Assembly: GCA_013416405.1 (NCBI GenBank)
Contig: JACCET010000006.1
Coordinates: forward strand, 124,001-188,000
Length of the DNA stretch: 64,000 nucleotides
Source: Alcaligenaceae bacterium
GTDB lineage: Bacteria > Pseudomonadota > Gammaproteobacteria > Burkholderiales > Burkholderiaceae_B
Direction: 5' to 3'
Made by a program: the position numbers and the translations under genes. Under the pieces are notes generated by a model. That model was not told the origin of the DNA, made no database searches, and saw only the letters and a list, made by a program, of their open reading frames with translations. Of the stretch, positions 1 to 7,053 are shown piece by piece (within the stretch, counting starts at the first letter, position 1; the number at the start of each line of letters is the position of its first letter).

Positions 1-159
1 AAGCAAGACTTTAGCGAAGAAGAATACTTGCTGATAAAGCTCTACGGCGATCTCGGGCAGCCAGAGAAAGAATACATACTTAGCAAGGCCAAGCAACTGG
101 CAGATGAAAAGGATAACGGGGCAGCCAACAATAAAAGCACAGGGAGAACCGTCGCTTAG
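1..159 (+). CDS. 3' end of an unidentified gene, possibly a phage regulator
   Basis: An open frame runs from base 1 to a TAG stop at 157-159, giving the last 52 residues of a protein whose start lies outside the window. The tail is highly charged (DFSEEEYLLIKLYGDLG, then a lysine-rich helix) and ends in a low-complexity N/S/T/R stretch. Short acidic-then-helical tails like this are common at the C-terminus of XRE-family phage repressors, and the operators at 1571-1647 need a repressor. That link is only inference. A terminator follows at once. Confidence 0.55.
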   Translation, partial: KQDFSEEEYLLIKLYGDLGQPEKEYILSKAKQLADEKDNGAANNKSTGRTVA

Positions 160-186
160 GCTGGTGTGGTCGGACGGTGTTTTTTT
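148..186 (+). terminator. Rho-independent terminator after the first gene
   Basis: ACCGTC (148-153) pairs with GACGGT (173-178) across a 19-nt loop and is followed by a run of seven T. The left arm overlaps the end of the upstream gene, so that gene is probably terminated here and separated from the gene at 253. Confidence 0.55.
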
Positions 187-252
187 GCCCACCAAGTAAC
201 AAAAGTTTAGTTTGATGTGGTTTTGTAATTAACCAAGGGGAAAGCCGGCTCT

Positions 253-1152
253 ATGGTCAACCTATCCAAAAGCCCAATACGGTTCCTTTATAAAGACGAA
301 ATTTCCAAACGAGCCAATTACCAATCAGAACTTAATGTTGAGCCTGACCAGCTATCCCATATAGTTGGAATCTTTAATTTTGATCGACCCAATTCATTTC
401 GGTGCGGCCTAAACAACTGCCGCCAAGAGCATTGGAATGGGATAATCATTGCTGCGAAAAATGGGCTTGAAACCCATTGCGGCCTCGATTGCGGGGCCAG
501 AGAGTTTCCTGAAGACTTTAAAAGCAAGCACGCCTTGTTCAAAAATGCACTTCGTCGAGTAGATTCGATTCGCACCATTTCTGATTTAAAAGAAAATAGC
601 GTTAATTTTCTCAAGGAGGCGGAAAGCATGATTGAGCCAATTAATTCGGTGTACCGAGGCCTTCAATCAATTAGAAAGCAGCTTCGCACCCCTGCCATTC
701 TGAGCAAGCATGTTGACGATATTTGCAGGGCTGGCGGCATCATTTCCATTTCTGTAGCCATGACCGAGAATGAGAGAGAGGCATCCGGAGGGAAGCAGAA
801 ATTTAGGACTGAATCTATCGGAAAAATCCAAGGCGTTACGGCTATCCGAGATTTTGCCAAAGCATCTGTTGGCATTGGCAATCTAACGCACGAGCTGAGG
901 AAAATACAATCACTTCGCCCGGAAAAAACGCCCGCCAGGGTTATTAATCAGTACATACGGTTCAACAATAGCGTAAAAGGGGATCTGGATTTCGCCCGAT
1001 CATTTATTGCCGAAACGGATCGTTTTTTGACGTTTGAAAACTCCCAAGAAATCAAAAAGCTAGCCCTTTTGGATGGGGTCCGCGAGTCACACCTCACAGG
1101 CGCGCTCAAAGAATTTGATGTAATGGCCAGAAGGAGGGAGGCCCGGTCTTAA
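253..1152 (+). CDS. Phage-type hypothetical protein with paired Cys motifs
   Basis: This is a 299-residue protein I cannot assign to a named family. Near residues 51-78 it has CGLNNC, a downstream His, then a second C-G-L-D-C-G cluster. The arrangement C-x4-C-x3-H ... C-x3-C resembles a small zinc-binding site. The rest is charged and probably helical, without a signal peptide or membrane segment. The ATG at 253 follows AAGGGGAAAGC, a usable ribosome site. It ends 4 bases inside the opposite-strand gene at 1149. Its place left of the operators suggests a gene of the lysogenic side or an accessory gene of the island. Confidence 0.7.
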   Translation: MVNLSKSPIRFLYKDEISKRANYQSELNVEPDQLSHIVGIFNFDRPNSFRCGLNNCRQEHWNGIIIAAKNGLETHCGLDCGAREFPEDFKSKHALFKNALRRVDSIRTISDLKENSVNFLKEAESMIEPINSVYRGLQSIRKQLRTPAILSKHVDDICRAGGIISISVAMTENEREASGGKQKFRTESIGKIQGVTAIRDFAKASVGIGNLTHELRKIQSLRPEKTPARVINQYIRFNNSVKGDLDFARSFIAETDRFLTFENSQEIKKLALLDGVRESHLTGALKEFDVMARRREARS

Positions 1153-1394
1153 TCCACAGCCGAACGAACAGGCGTGCTTGATAGTTGTTGCAGCTTAATC
1201 TTCGCATCCAAAACATCGCGCAGCCACGCCATAGCCCTAGTGGTGTGCATTCTGCATGTCGGTAGGTCGGAAAACTCGAACCCGCCCACAACAATCATGA
1301 CATCACCGCCGTGAATCTCTTGTACCTCGATCTTCCCGATCTTGGTCATGGACGCATAGCTGGCATCGTCCATGCTTAAAGTGATGTGCCCCAT
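1149..1394 (-). CDS. Small hypothetical protein, divergent from the early operon
   Basis: The product is about 81 residues if the ATG at 1394 is used; a TTG at 1406 would add four residues. It reads as an ordinary soluble alpha/beta protein with no HTH, Cys cluster or membrane segment, and I do not recognise it. It is transcribed away from the operators at 1571-1647 and converges on the end of the 299-residue gene with a 4-base overlap. Being the only minus-strand gene beside the control region, it could be expressed in the lysogenic state. Nothing in its sequence shows a regulator. Confidence 0.55.
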   Translation of the reverse strand: MGHITLSMDDASYASMTKIGKIEVQEIHGGDVMIVVGGFEFSDLPTCRMHTTRAMAWLRDVLDAKIKLQQLSSTPVRSAVD

Positions 1395-1570
1395 AAACGG
1401 CCCCAAACTGGCTATAGGAGGTTAGATTATCGCCGATATTGGAACAATCGCGCAAGGATTGCCACCAACCAGCTTCGGCGGGTATTTTTTTGCCTGCTCG
1501 CCGGGCCTCTCCCCTTTTCTGATCTGACCTGCTCGTTCTGAGTAGGGTTTTCCTCTAAGTTACAAATTAG

Positions 1571-1647
1571 TTCCCACATTTGGGAAATACTACTTGCGTA
1601 TTCCCATTAACGGGATTACAGTAGAGCCATGTTCCCAAACACGGGAA
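1571..1647. promoter_or_regulatory. Three tandem palindromic operators
   Basis: Three 16-bp sites fit TTCCCANNNNYGGGAA: 1571-1586 (TTCCCACATTTGGGAA), 1601-1616 (TTCCCATTAACGGGAT, one arm base off) and 1632-1647 (TTCCCAAACACGGGAA). Centres are 30 and 31 bp apart, about three helical turns, so dimers on all three would face the same side of the DNA. They surround and overlap the promoter at 1594-1622. This is the usual design of a phage repressor control region. The repressor gene itself is not identified in the window. Confidence 0.8.
1594..1622 (+). promoter_or_regulatory. Probable early promoter, operator-embedded
   Basis: TTGCGT (1594-1599) and TACAGT (1617-1622) are separated by exactly 17 bp and point rightward into the early operon. 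The middle operator (1601-1616) fills the spacer, and the third starts about 10 bp downstream of the -10 box, near the expected transcript start. A bound repressor would therefore block polymerase directly. Each hexamer matches the sigma-70 consensus at four of six positions, so strength is uncertain. Confidence 0.6.
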
Positions 1648-1734
1648 CGCATCACTAACCACCAGGAACGGCCTAGTGCTCAGCACAGCCCAGTACGGTC
1701 AAGGCGAGTCAGCAGTACCCCGGCATAGCCCGAT

Positions 1735-1776
1735 TGCTCTTTAACAACCTAGCCCGCCCGACCAGAAACCCGGGCG
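1735..1776 (+). promoter_or_regulatory. boxA plus hairpin, nut-like antitermination site
   Basis: Bases 1735-1746 read TGCTCTTTAACA, the rRNA-operon boxA sequence without a mismatch. Eight bases later a hairpin forms from CGCCCG (1755-1760) and CGGGCG (1771-1776) with a 10-nt loop. The boxA-then-hairpin order is that of lambdoid nut sites (boxA-boxB), and the position in the untranslated leader of the early operon fits antitermination. boxA binds the NusB-S10 pair in known systems; a role here is inferred. The rest of 1395-2021 holds no convincing gene. Confidence 0.6.
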
Positions 1777-2021
1777 AAATCAGACCCCCAGCAATGGGGC
1801 CCTGTGGGCCTATGCGTCGCTTTATGCCGCGCCAGGTCAGCCAAGAATCGAAGGAAGGCTTTGGTATTCCATTTGATGACAGCCTGGAGCAGACAGGCAA
1901 AAACAGCCGTTCCAACGAGCGGCCTTCAGCGGACACATTGCGCGCTCAATCCCGAGCACCATTTACATGCGTAGTGTGTCCACCGAAGTTAAAGCACCCA
2001 CACCAACCAAGGAGAAACCAC

Positions 2022-2411
2022 ATGGAAGCATCCACCGCCACCGCGCTGCCCGCCAAACTGGGCGCACCACTCCAGGGCGGCATATACGAAGGCCCGATCA
2101 TCGAGAACGGCCAGCTTGTGCACCTGATATCAGCGCCCGATGACCTGGGCGAGCACGAATGGGAAGACGCCAACAAGGCTGCATCCGACTACCGCGGCGG
2201 AGATTTGGATGACTGGTTCCTGCCCGAGCAGCGCCACCTCATGGTCGCATGGGCAAACAATAAGGATGGTTTCAAGCCGGGTTACCACTGGACCTCATCA
2301 CCCTGCGGCTCGAACGGCGCCTGGGCAGTGGATTTCGAGAACGGCTACGTGATCGTCAACACCCGTGACGACGAGTTCCGTGTCCGGCCTTTCCGCAGAT
2401 TATCTCTTTAA
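2022..2411 (+). CDS. DUF1566 (Lcl C-terminal-like) domain protein
   Basis: This 129-residue protein is the first gene of the early operon. The second half has the DUF1566 pattern: WFLPEQRHLMVAW, then YHWTSSPCGSNGAWAVDFENG, ending in a V-R-P-F-R-R strand. The family has a C-type-lectin/FGE-like fold and is common as a stand-alone protein in phages, with unknown function. The open frame extends upstream to 1734, but AAGGAGA lies just ahead of the ATG at 2022, and the extension would run through the boxA leader, so the short form is preferred. Confidence 0.8.
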   Translation: MEASTATALPAKLGAPLQGGIYEGPIIENGQLVHLISAPDDLGEHEWEDANKAASDYRGGDLDDWFLPEQRHLMVAWANNKDGFKPGYHWTSSPCGSNGAWAVDFENGYVIVNTRDDEFRVRPFRRLSL

Positions 2412-2451
2412 CCCTTCAGTCCTTTTCCCCGGCCTGGCCAGCCATTACACC

Positions 2452-2492
2452 AAGGCCTTCCCTGCGCCGCGTCGCTTGCGGCGTAGGGCCTT
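2452..2492 (+). repeat. Strong 15-bp stem-loop after the DUF1566 gene
   Basis: AAGGCC (2452-2457) pairs with GGCCTT (2487-2492), and CTGCGCCGC (2462-2470) pairs with GCGGCGTAG (2478-2486, one G-U), leaving a 7-nt loop and a 4-nt bulge. No T run follows, so it is not a standard terminator. It lies in the 269-bp gap before the next gene, in which I see nothing else. It could set mRNA stability or processing within the operon. Confidence 0.6.
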
Positions 2493-2680
2493 CAAGAGCA
2501 GCGGCTCAGTGAAAGTCGGCTACCCCAGACCCGCCGACTATATGCCCTGAAACTGGGATGAGCTTGGGATCGAGTCGCTGCCCTTGAGGGTAAATGAAAT
2601 GCTGCCATAAAAGCCTGAGATCAGCACAGGCACGCTCTTTTCCTTACCCGCCTCAAAGGTCTCTTTCAACAGGAGTCTAT

Positions 2681-2851
2681 ATGCGCACGTCCGTCATATC
2701 CAACCGGCATACCGCCAAAAGCGGCATCCATGGAGAATGGTCAAACCGCACTCATGATCGCCCCATCAAAGTACTCGACCTGGTGGGCGGTGCAATTGTC
2801 CTGGGTTTGATGTACCTGGTCATGTGCATTGGCGCAGCGTCAGGATTCTGA
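2681..2851 (+). CDS. Small single-pass membrane protein
   Basis: A 56-residue peptide starts at an ATG preceded by AGGAG at a good distance. The N-terminal half is polar and basic; residues about 33-54 form one hydrophobic helix (GGAIVLGLMYLVMCIGAA). The stop is at 2849-2851, two bases before the next start, so the two genes are probably translationally coupled. I cannot name a family. Small membrane proteins are common in early phage operons, for example in exclusion or lysis timing, but no role can be assigned. Confidence 0.6.
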   Translation: MRTSVISNRHTAKSGIHGEWSNRTHDRPIKVLDLVGGAIVLGLMYLVMCIGAASGF

Positions 2852-2852
2852 C

Positions 2853-3053
2853 ATGCAAGCGCCCGACCGCTCTGAGCTTCAGGCGGCATTAACGGCTTCA
2901 CGTCTGTATATGCCGCTCGATATAGCCCTGCAGTCTCCTGCCCTATGCATTGCATTGCGTAACACTGCACATGCCCTGGCCATACGCAAAGCCGCGCAAA
3001 CACGCTTGCAGCCGGTCGACCATAAGCGGCTGGCGGCGGGCGATATTGATTAA
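2853..3053 (+). CDS. Small hypothetical phage protein
   Basis: A 66-residue soluble peptide starts at an ATG one base after the stop of the membrane peptide, which suggests coupling. The composition (Ala, Leu, Arg) predicts helices. There are no Cys pairs, HTH or membrane segment, and I do not recognise it. An earlier TTG in frame (2829) would overlap the previous gene and is less likely. Confidence 0.5.
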   Translation: MQAPDRSELQAALTASRLYMPLDIALQSPALCIALRNTAHALAIRKAAQTRLQPVDHKRLAAGDID

Positions 3054-3065
3054 TAGAGAAACCGT

Positions 3066-3362
3066 ATGGACCACAACCAAAAAGCTAAGACATACCTGCT
3101 TATCGACTCTCAAGGAGCCGGCAAGACGCTGGCGGCGCGGCTACTCCAATTACACCTGGGCGTAAAGCATGTCATTGACGATTTTGAGGAACAGGTCTGG
3201 CCGGATGACATACCGGACGGATCATTGGTGCTTACCAATGGCCAACCTTCAAATGTTCCCACTCACGTAATCGTCATTTCGCTTGCCGATGCACTGCGAA
3301 TAGTTATAGCGAAACTCGAAGCGTCATCAGCAAAGCGATCCGCTTCAGGTAAGCATCCATAA
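3066..3362 (+). CDS. Small P-loop protein
   Basis: A 98-residue protein starts with a beta strand leading into a Walker A loop, SQGAGKT, at residues about 15-21, followed by a helix. That is the opening of a P-loop NTPase. It then has a short acidic region (DDFEEQVWPDD) and ends in a basic tail. At under 100 residues it is too short for a complete kinase or AAA domain, so it may be a minimal or decayed nucleotide-binding protein. Its 3' end overlaps the opposite-strand gene at 3304-3711 by 59 bases. Confidence 0.65.
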   Translation: MDHNQKAKTYLLIDSQGAGKTLAARLLQLHLGVKHVIDDFEEQVWPDDIPDGSLVLTNGQPSNVPTHVIVISLADALRIVIAKLEASSAKRSASGKHP

Positions 3363-3711
3363 ACATGGGGTCAGCGGTCGGTATGCAGGTCTCAGCGTAG
3401 AGAAAGATGCGCCCCTCATTATCCGCATCGCATGCGCTCCAGGAAAGCTGGGTCTCGATCTCAGGCGTGAGTCCAAGAATCATTACGTCGGGGTGAGTTT
3501 CGTAATCCACATGCTCGTCGCTTAGCGATCCTACGGGTTTATGACGCCTATTCAAGATGATGCACCGCCCTGCAGCTAGCTTTTGTATGCAGTACGGCAT
3601 GAAAAACCAACGAGCTGTCCACGCCGTACCCTGTTTCTTCAAATGTTCTCGACTCACTTCCTTTCCTTTGTGAATTGCTGACAGAGAACACGTTAACTCA
3701 AGATCGCCCAA
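3304..3711 (-). CDS. Antisense phage hypothetical protein
   Basis: A 135-residue protein is encoded opposite to the operon direction. The central part (WFFMPYCIQKL, AGRCIILNRRHKPVG, then an acidic loop) is well structured and resembles a hypothetical protein I associate with beta- and gammaproteobacterial prophages, though I cannot name a family. The start is uncertain: TTG at 3711 has AGG upstream, and no ATG exists before residue 38. It faces the P-loop gene and diverges from the gene at 3720 with only 8 bp between starts, so both starts would share a control region. Confidence 0.55.
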   Translation of the reverse strand: MGDLELTCSLSAIHKGKEVSREHLKKQGTAWTARWFFMPYCIQKLAAGRCIILNRRHKPVGSLSDEHVDYETHPDVMILGLTPEIETQLSWSACDADNEGRIFLYAETCIPTADPMFMDAYLKRIALLMTLRVSL

Positions 3712-3719
3712 GGAAACCT

Positions 3720-4076
3720 ATGGCACTCAAACCCATCACAGATACCTTGCGTCACGTACGCAGCGGCCTGCTCATCAACGAGGCATCGGAGCTCCTGGCC
3801 GAGATCGTCAAGGCCGTAGAGGTCACCGGCAAATCAGGAAAGCTCACCATCGAGCTGCAGATCAAAAAGCTGAGCCGTTCCGGCGCACTAGAGATCATCG
3901 ACAAGGTGACGTCAAAGGTTCCTACCGAGGCACCGCTGACCACCATGATGTACCCCACCCCTGAGGGCAATCTGATCACCGAAGACCCTCGGCAGCAAAA
4001 GCTCGACTTAAAGGCCGTGCGTGCTGTCGGTGCCTCCGACATCACACCAATCAAACCAACCACCGGAGAAATCTAA
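3720..4076 (+). CDS. Phage hypothetical protein upstream of the DUF2303 gene
   Basis: The 118-residue protein starts at an ATG after AAGGAAACC. The N-terminal half is helical (VRSGLLINEASELLAEIVKA). The middle is a strand-rich stretch (GKLTIELQIKKLS). The C-terminal part reads PEGNLITEDPRQQKLDL. This layout is typical of a small conserved phage protein found next to DUF2303 genes. The function is unknown. The stop overlaps the next ATG by one base, so the pair is probably coupled. Confidence 0.75.
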   Translation: MALKPITDTLRHVRSGLLINEASELLAEIVKAVEVTGKSGKLTIELQIKKLSRSGALEIIDKVTSKVPTEAPLTTMMYPTPEGNLITEDPRQQKLDLKAVRAVGASDITPIKPTTGEI

Positions 4077-4933
4077 TGGACCTCGTTGATAAAAACGCAG
4101 TTGACACAATTCTTGACGCAGCAGGCCAACCGTTCTCATTCCCTATCGGGGCAGACAACGGCCAATTGATCGCGGTACCCGAGGGCTGGAGCCTAGAAAC
4201 AGATGCTCGGCTTGAGCAGTTGCAAAACGCGCCCTACCGCAAGAAAGGCCACTCGGCGTTCAAGGCACCAGACTCGTTCGTCGCCTATGTCAATAAGCAC
4301 AAGCAGACTGAAAGCCTGCTATACGCCCAAGTGAATGCCCAGAATAATGCCGCCCCACTCACGATTCGCGCTGTCTTCAATGATCACCAGGGCGCCGGCC
4401 TGAATGACACTAACGCGGGCTGGTGTGACTTTACCGCCAGCCTCGCGCCTCAAGCCTCACACGAGTGGAAAACCTGGACCGAACTGAACAGCAAGCCCAT
4501 GAGCCAATTCGAGTTTGCGCTGTTTATTGAAGACAACATTAAGGACGTGGCCACCGAAGAAGGATACCCAAGCGGCACAGAAATGCTCAAAATGGCATTG
4601 CAGTTTGAGTTATCCCAAGACAAGCGCATCAAGTCTGCGATTCGCATTCAGTCGGGCGGCACCAACATCGAATACGTGGACAACGACGATGCTGCCACAG
4701 TCGAGCGCATGCAGGCCTTCGACAAGTTCATGCTAGGTATCCCGGTGTTCTGGCAGGGTCAAGCCTACTTTCTCGAAGCGAAGCTGCGATATCGAGTGCG
4801 TGAGGGTGTCTTGAAGCTTTGGTATGACCTGGTTCGCTCAGACCTGGTTGTAGATGACGCTGTAAAGCAAATCCTGGCCGATGTACAGCAGAAAACAGAT
4901 GTCACGGTCTTGTACGGTGAGATAGTGAAATGA
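4076..4933 (+). CDS. DUF2303 family protein (YfdQ-like)
   Basis: The 285-residue protein matches the DUF2303 family, whose known member is YfdQ of the E. coli CPS-53 prophage. Features include an N-terminal helix, the segment SFVAYVNKHK near residue 82, and the region HEWKTWTELNSKPMSQFEFA near residue 139, followed by an acidic loop. The biochemical role of the family is not known; it occurs in early phage regions, often beside nucleotide-metabolism genes, as here. The 4-base overlap with the dNMP kinase gene indicates coupled translation. Confidence 0.85.
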   Translation: MDLVDKNAVDTILDAAGQPFSFPIGADNGQLIAVPEGWSLETDARLEQLQNAPYRKKGHSAFKAPDSFVAYVNKHKQTESLLYAQVNAQNNAAPLTIRAVFNDHQGAGLNDTNAGWCDFTASLAPQASHEWKTWTELNSKPMSQFEFALFIEDNIKDVATEEGYPSGTEMLKMALQFELSQDKRIKSAIRIQSGGTNIEYVDNDDAATVERMQAFDKFMLGIPVFWQGQAYFLEAKLRYRVREGVLKLWYDLVRSDLVVDDAVKQILADVQQKTDVTVLYGEIVK

Positions 4934-5559
4934 CCAAACTGGATGACCGCTACCTGATCGTCGGCTTGACAGGCCGGGCCGGAGCCGGCAAAGACACGGC
5001 AGCCGACGTGCTGTGTGAGGCCCATCAGTTCTATCGTTTCGCCTTTGCCGATCCAGTTCGCGCAGAAATTATGCGTGCGTTTGGTGTCGATATCTCAGTA
5101 TTCGGTACCGATACCAAGGAGCGCAAGATGGACGCGCTGGCCATAAGCCGATGCACTGATCCAGATTTTCGGATGACTGTCGGAAAGCTTGGGATAAGCT
5201 CGCAAGCACCGCGTTCACCCAGGCAGATTATGCAGTGGTGGGGAACAGAGTTCCGTCGCGCACAGAATCCCCGCTACTGGACCAACCGGGCCGGAGATAC
5301 GTTGCACGAGGCCATGCGTCGCGGCTTTCGTCGGATCGTCATTACCGATGTCCGCTTTCGCAATGAAGCTGATTTTGTCCGGTATCACAACGGCAAGGTG
5401 TGGGAAATAAAACGGGCAACAGCCGAAACAGTGCCCACGAATCACCAGTCCGAATCAGAAATTATCCATATCGAGCCGGACTTGATCGTAGACAACAACA
5501 AGAGCATGACCGCCTTCGCTACTGCCGTCATGAAGGCTTACAGGACCAGCCATGCGTAG
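4930..5559 (+). CDS. Deoxynucleoside monophosphate kinase, phage type
   Basis: The 209-residue P-loop kinase has Walker A GRAGAGKDT at residues about 15-23, the KD variant typical of phage dNMP kinases. It also has FAFADPVRAEIM for substrate binding and a later strand IVITDVRFRNEAD that holds the LID or catalytic arginines. Such enzymes phosphorylate dNMPs to dNDPs, feeding phage DNA synthesis. It overlaps the DUF2303 gene by 4 bases and the next gene by 8 bases. Family assignment is firm; nucleotide preference cannot be told from sequence. Confidence 0.85.
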   Translation: MTKLDDRYLIVGLTGRAGAGKDTAADVLCEAHQFYRFAFADPVRAEIMRAFGVDISVFGTDTKERKMDALAISRCTDPDFRMTVGKLGISSQAPRSPRQIMQWWGTEFRRAQNPRYWTNRAGDTLHEAMRRGFRRIVITDVRFRNEADFVRYHNGKVWEIKRATAETVPTNHQSESEIIHIEPDLIVDNNKSMTAFATAVMKAYRTSHA

Positions 5560-5995
5560 GCGCAAAACTTACAAACCCAAACCGGTACGAACGCCGTTGA
5601 TCGTGGGTGCACAGCTGGTATTCGGGCCACTACAGGCCATCATGGATCAACTTGACCGCGATGGGACGGTAACCACCAACGCCCAGGGCACTGCCATGTT
5701 CCAGGACGGTGACGGAAACTGGTACGAGACGCCTACAGCACTGGAGGGAATCATCGAGCACTGTGATATGTGGGCAGCTCGGCACAACAAGGCATTGCCA
5801 ACCGCCAGCCTTGCTCAGCTTGCACGGTTCCTACGTTTTGGCATGAACCTTCCAGAATCGCTCATGCAGAACTTGCATCAAGATATACCGCGCCTCCAAG
5901 CCGCCATGGCGCGTGGCAACGCAGACGATATGGTCGATCTACTCAACCAGGTGCAAATCAAGGCTGAGCTGGAGCAGGCCGCAATCCAACCATAA
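5552..5995 (+). CDS. Phage hypothetical protein
   Basis: The 147-residue protein has a very basic start (MRRRKTYKPKPVR), a central region DGDGNWYETPTALEGIIEHCDMW, and a helical C-terminal half. The basic tail could touch nucleic acid. I recall proteins with this opening from prophages of Burkholderiales but know of no function. It overlaps the kinase gene by 8 bases, keeping the operon contiguous. Confidence 0.7.
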   Translation: MRRRKTYKPKPVRTPLIVGAQLVFGPLQAIMDQLDRDGTVTTNAQGTAMFQDGDGNWYETPTALEGIIEHCDMWAARHNKALPTASLAQLARFLRFGMNLPESLMQNLHQDIPRLQAAMARGNADDMVDLLNQVQIKAELEQAAIQP

Positions 5996-6005
5996 AGGGA
6001 CCATC

Positions 6006-6173
6006 ATGACCACCATCCAGTACGACCTGGGTGGCGGGGCAACTTTCAATAGCTATATGGGTCTGACGCGTCACGCTGACGCCCACCGCGACCGCGCGCG
6101 GGTCGCCAACGCGGCCAGAAAGCGCGGGCACTGCGTCGATGCCGGCCTGGTCAAAGCGTATCGACGCGCCTAA
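6006..6173 (+). CDS. Small basic phage protein
   Basis: A 55-residue peptide starts at an ATG preceded by AAAGGGA. It is rich in Arg, Ala and His (RHADAHRDRARVANAARKRG), with no membrane segment, and may bind nucleic acid. Not recognised. It continues the operon 10 bp after the previous stop. Confidence 0.55.
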   Translation: MTTIQYDLGGGATFNSYMGLTRHADAHRDRARVANAARKRGHCVDAGLVKAYRRA

Positions 6174-6229
6174 CCATTCACCCACCACCATGAGGCTGGC
6201 TCGCTAACAACGGGCGAGATCGAACGCCT

Positions 6230-6529
6230 ATGAAACTTCCATGGAGCCAAGACGGTGCGACAGGACGATACAACAACGCAATCACCGCGCGTCGACTACT
6301 CACTACAAGCTGCACGCGCGACGAGTTTTGCGCTGTGTGCGGCAAATCTCTGTATCCATTCCCAGAGCCCGAGCACTGGATGCAATACCCATTGCCAACA
6401 TGCTGCTTGATTGATGGATTGAAAATCCATGACCACTCAGCATGCACAGGTCGGCATGGCTGCATACACAAGTACCTTACTGAGCAACCGACACGGGCAG
6501 CGCCCAAGCAAATGGAGTTATTTGCATGA
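6230..6529 (+). CDS. Cys/His-rich hypothetical protein
   Basis: The 99-residue protein has CAVCGK at residues 34-39, then a Cys pair near residue 58, followed by HDHSACTGRHGCIH. This dense Cys/His pattern suggests one or two zinc sites. The ribosome site ahead of the ATG is weak. The stop overlaps the next ATG by 4 bases, supporting the frame. No family is recognised. Confidence 0.55.
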   Translation: MKLPWSQDGATGRYNNAITARRLLTTSCTRDEFCAVCGKSLYPFPEPEHWMQYPLPTCCLIDGLKIHDHSACTGRHGCIHKYLTEQPTRAAPKQMELFA

Positions 6530-6966
6530 ATTTATCCCCATCATCTGTGGAAAACCCTATGCACAACTCAGTGGTATGCCAAGAAACCGTAACGAAAACA
6601 GAAGCGATTAATGCCGTGAGCATTTCGAAGCCAAATGACGATGACGTTGTATACGCCCACGTCATTGCATGGATCCACGAAGACGAGCTGCCCGATAACT
6701 ATCCCTATGAAGCCATGTTCCTTCACAGCAAAGTAGACCTAGTTCGCCTGTTCCCTGTTTTTGCACCGATTCCCGACCAGCCAGACGGTTACGTTCGCGG
6801 ATATGAAAAGGGGTGGAATTCCTGCATTACGGCAATGCTCAAAGACCTTCTACCGAGACCTGACCCCGTGTACGAAACGCTCCAGGTGGCGGAAGCTTTT
6901 AATTCTGATCTGCCCGTGACCGAAGCCGAAGACGAGGCATGGCGGGAAATGGAGAAACGCCAGTGA
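6526..6966 (+). CDS. Acidic phage hypothetical protein
   Basis: The 146-residue acidic protein starts in a 4-base overlap with the previous gene, with TGGAG upstream. It contains VRGYEKGWNSCITAM, a helix with spaced Gly and aromatic residues, and a strongly acidic end (TEAEDEAWREMEKRQ). The function is unknown. It is the last gene before the terminator at 7018-7040. Confidence 0.6.
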   Translation: MNLSPSSVENPMHNSVVCQETVTKTEAINAVSISKPNDDDVVYAHVIAWIHEDELPDNYPYEAMFLHSKVDLVRLFPVFAPIPDQPDGYVRGYEKGWNSCITAMLKDLLPRPDPVYETLQVAEAFNSDLPVTEAEDEAWREMEKRQ

Positions 6967-7017
6967 CCGAGCGAATACGCGCCGTCCTTGCTAAGACGGC
7001 TGAAGATTGGAACCTGC

Positions 7018-7040
7018 CCCGGCCATGAGCCGGGTTTTTT
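7018..7040 (+). terminator. Rho-independent terminator of the early operon
   Basis: CCCGGC (7018-7023) and GCCGGG (7029-7034) form a perfect 6-bp GC stem around CATGA, followed by six T. It separates the early operon from the HTH gene at 7054. If the boxA site at 1735 acts in antitermination, this would be its natural target. Confidence 0.85.
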
Positions 7041-7053
7041 GATGGAGCTACGA

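Noticed and set aside
1734-2021. Upstream extension of the DUF1566 gene
   Set aside because: It crosses the boxA leader and lacks a ribosome site, while AAGGAGA precedes the ATG at 2022.
2022-2492. Diversity-generating retroelement
   Set aside because: A lectin-fold-like protein is present, but there is no reverse transcriptase, no template repeat and no variable repeat in the window.
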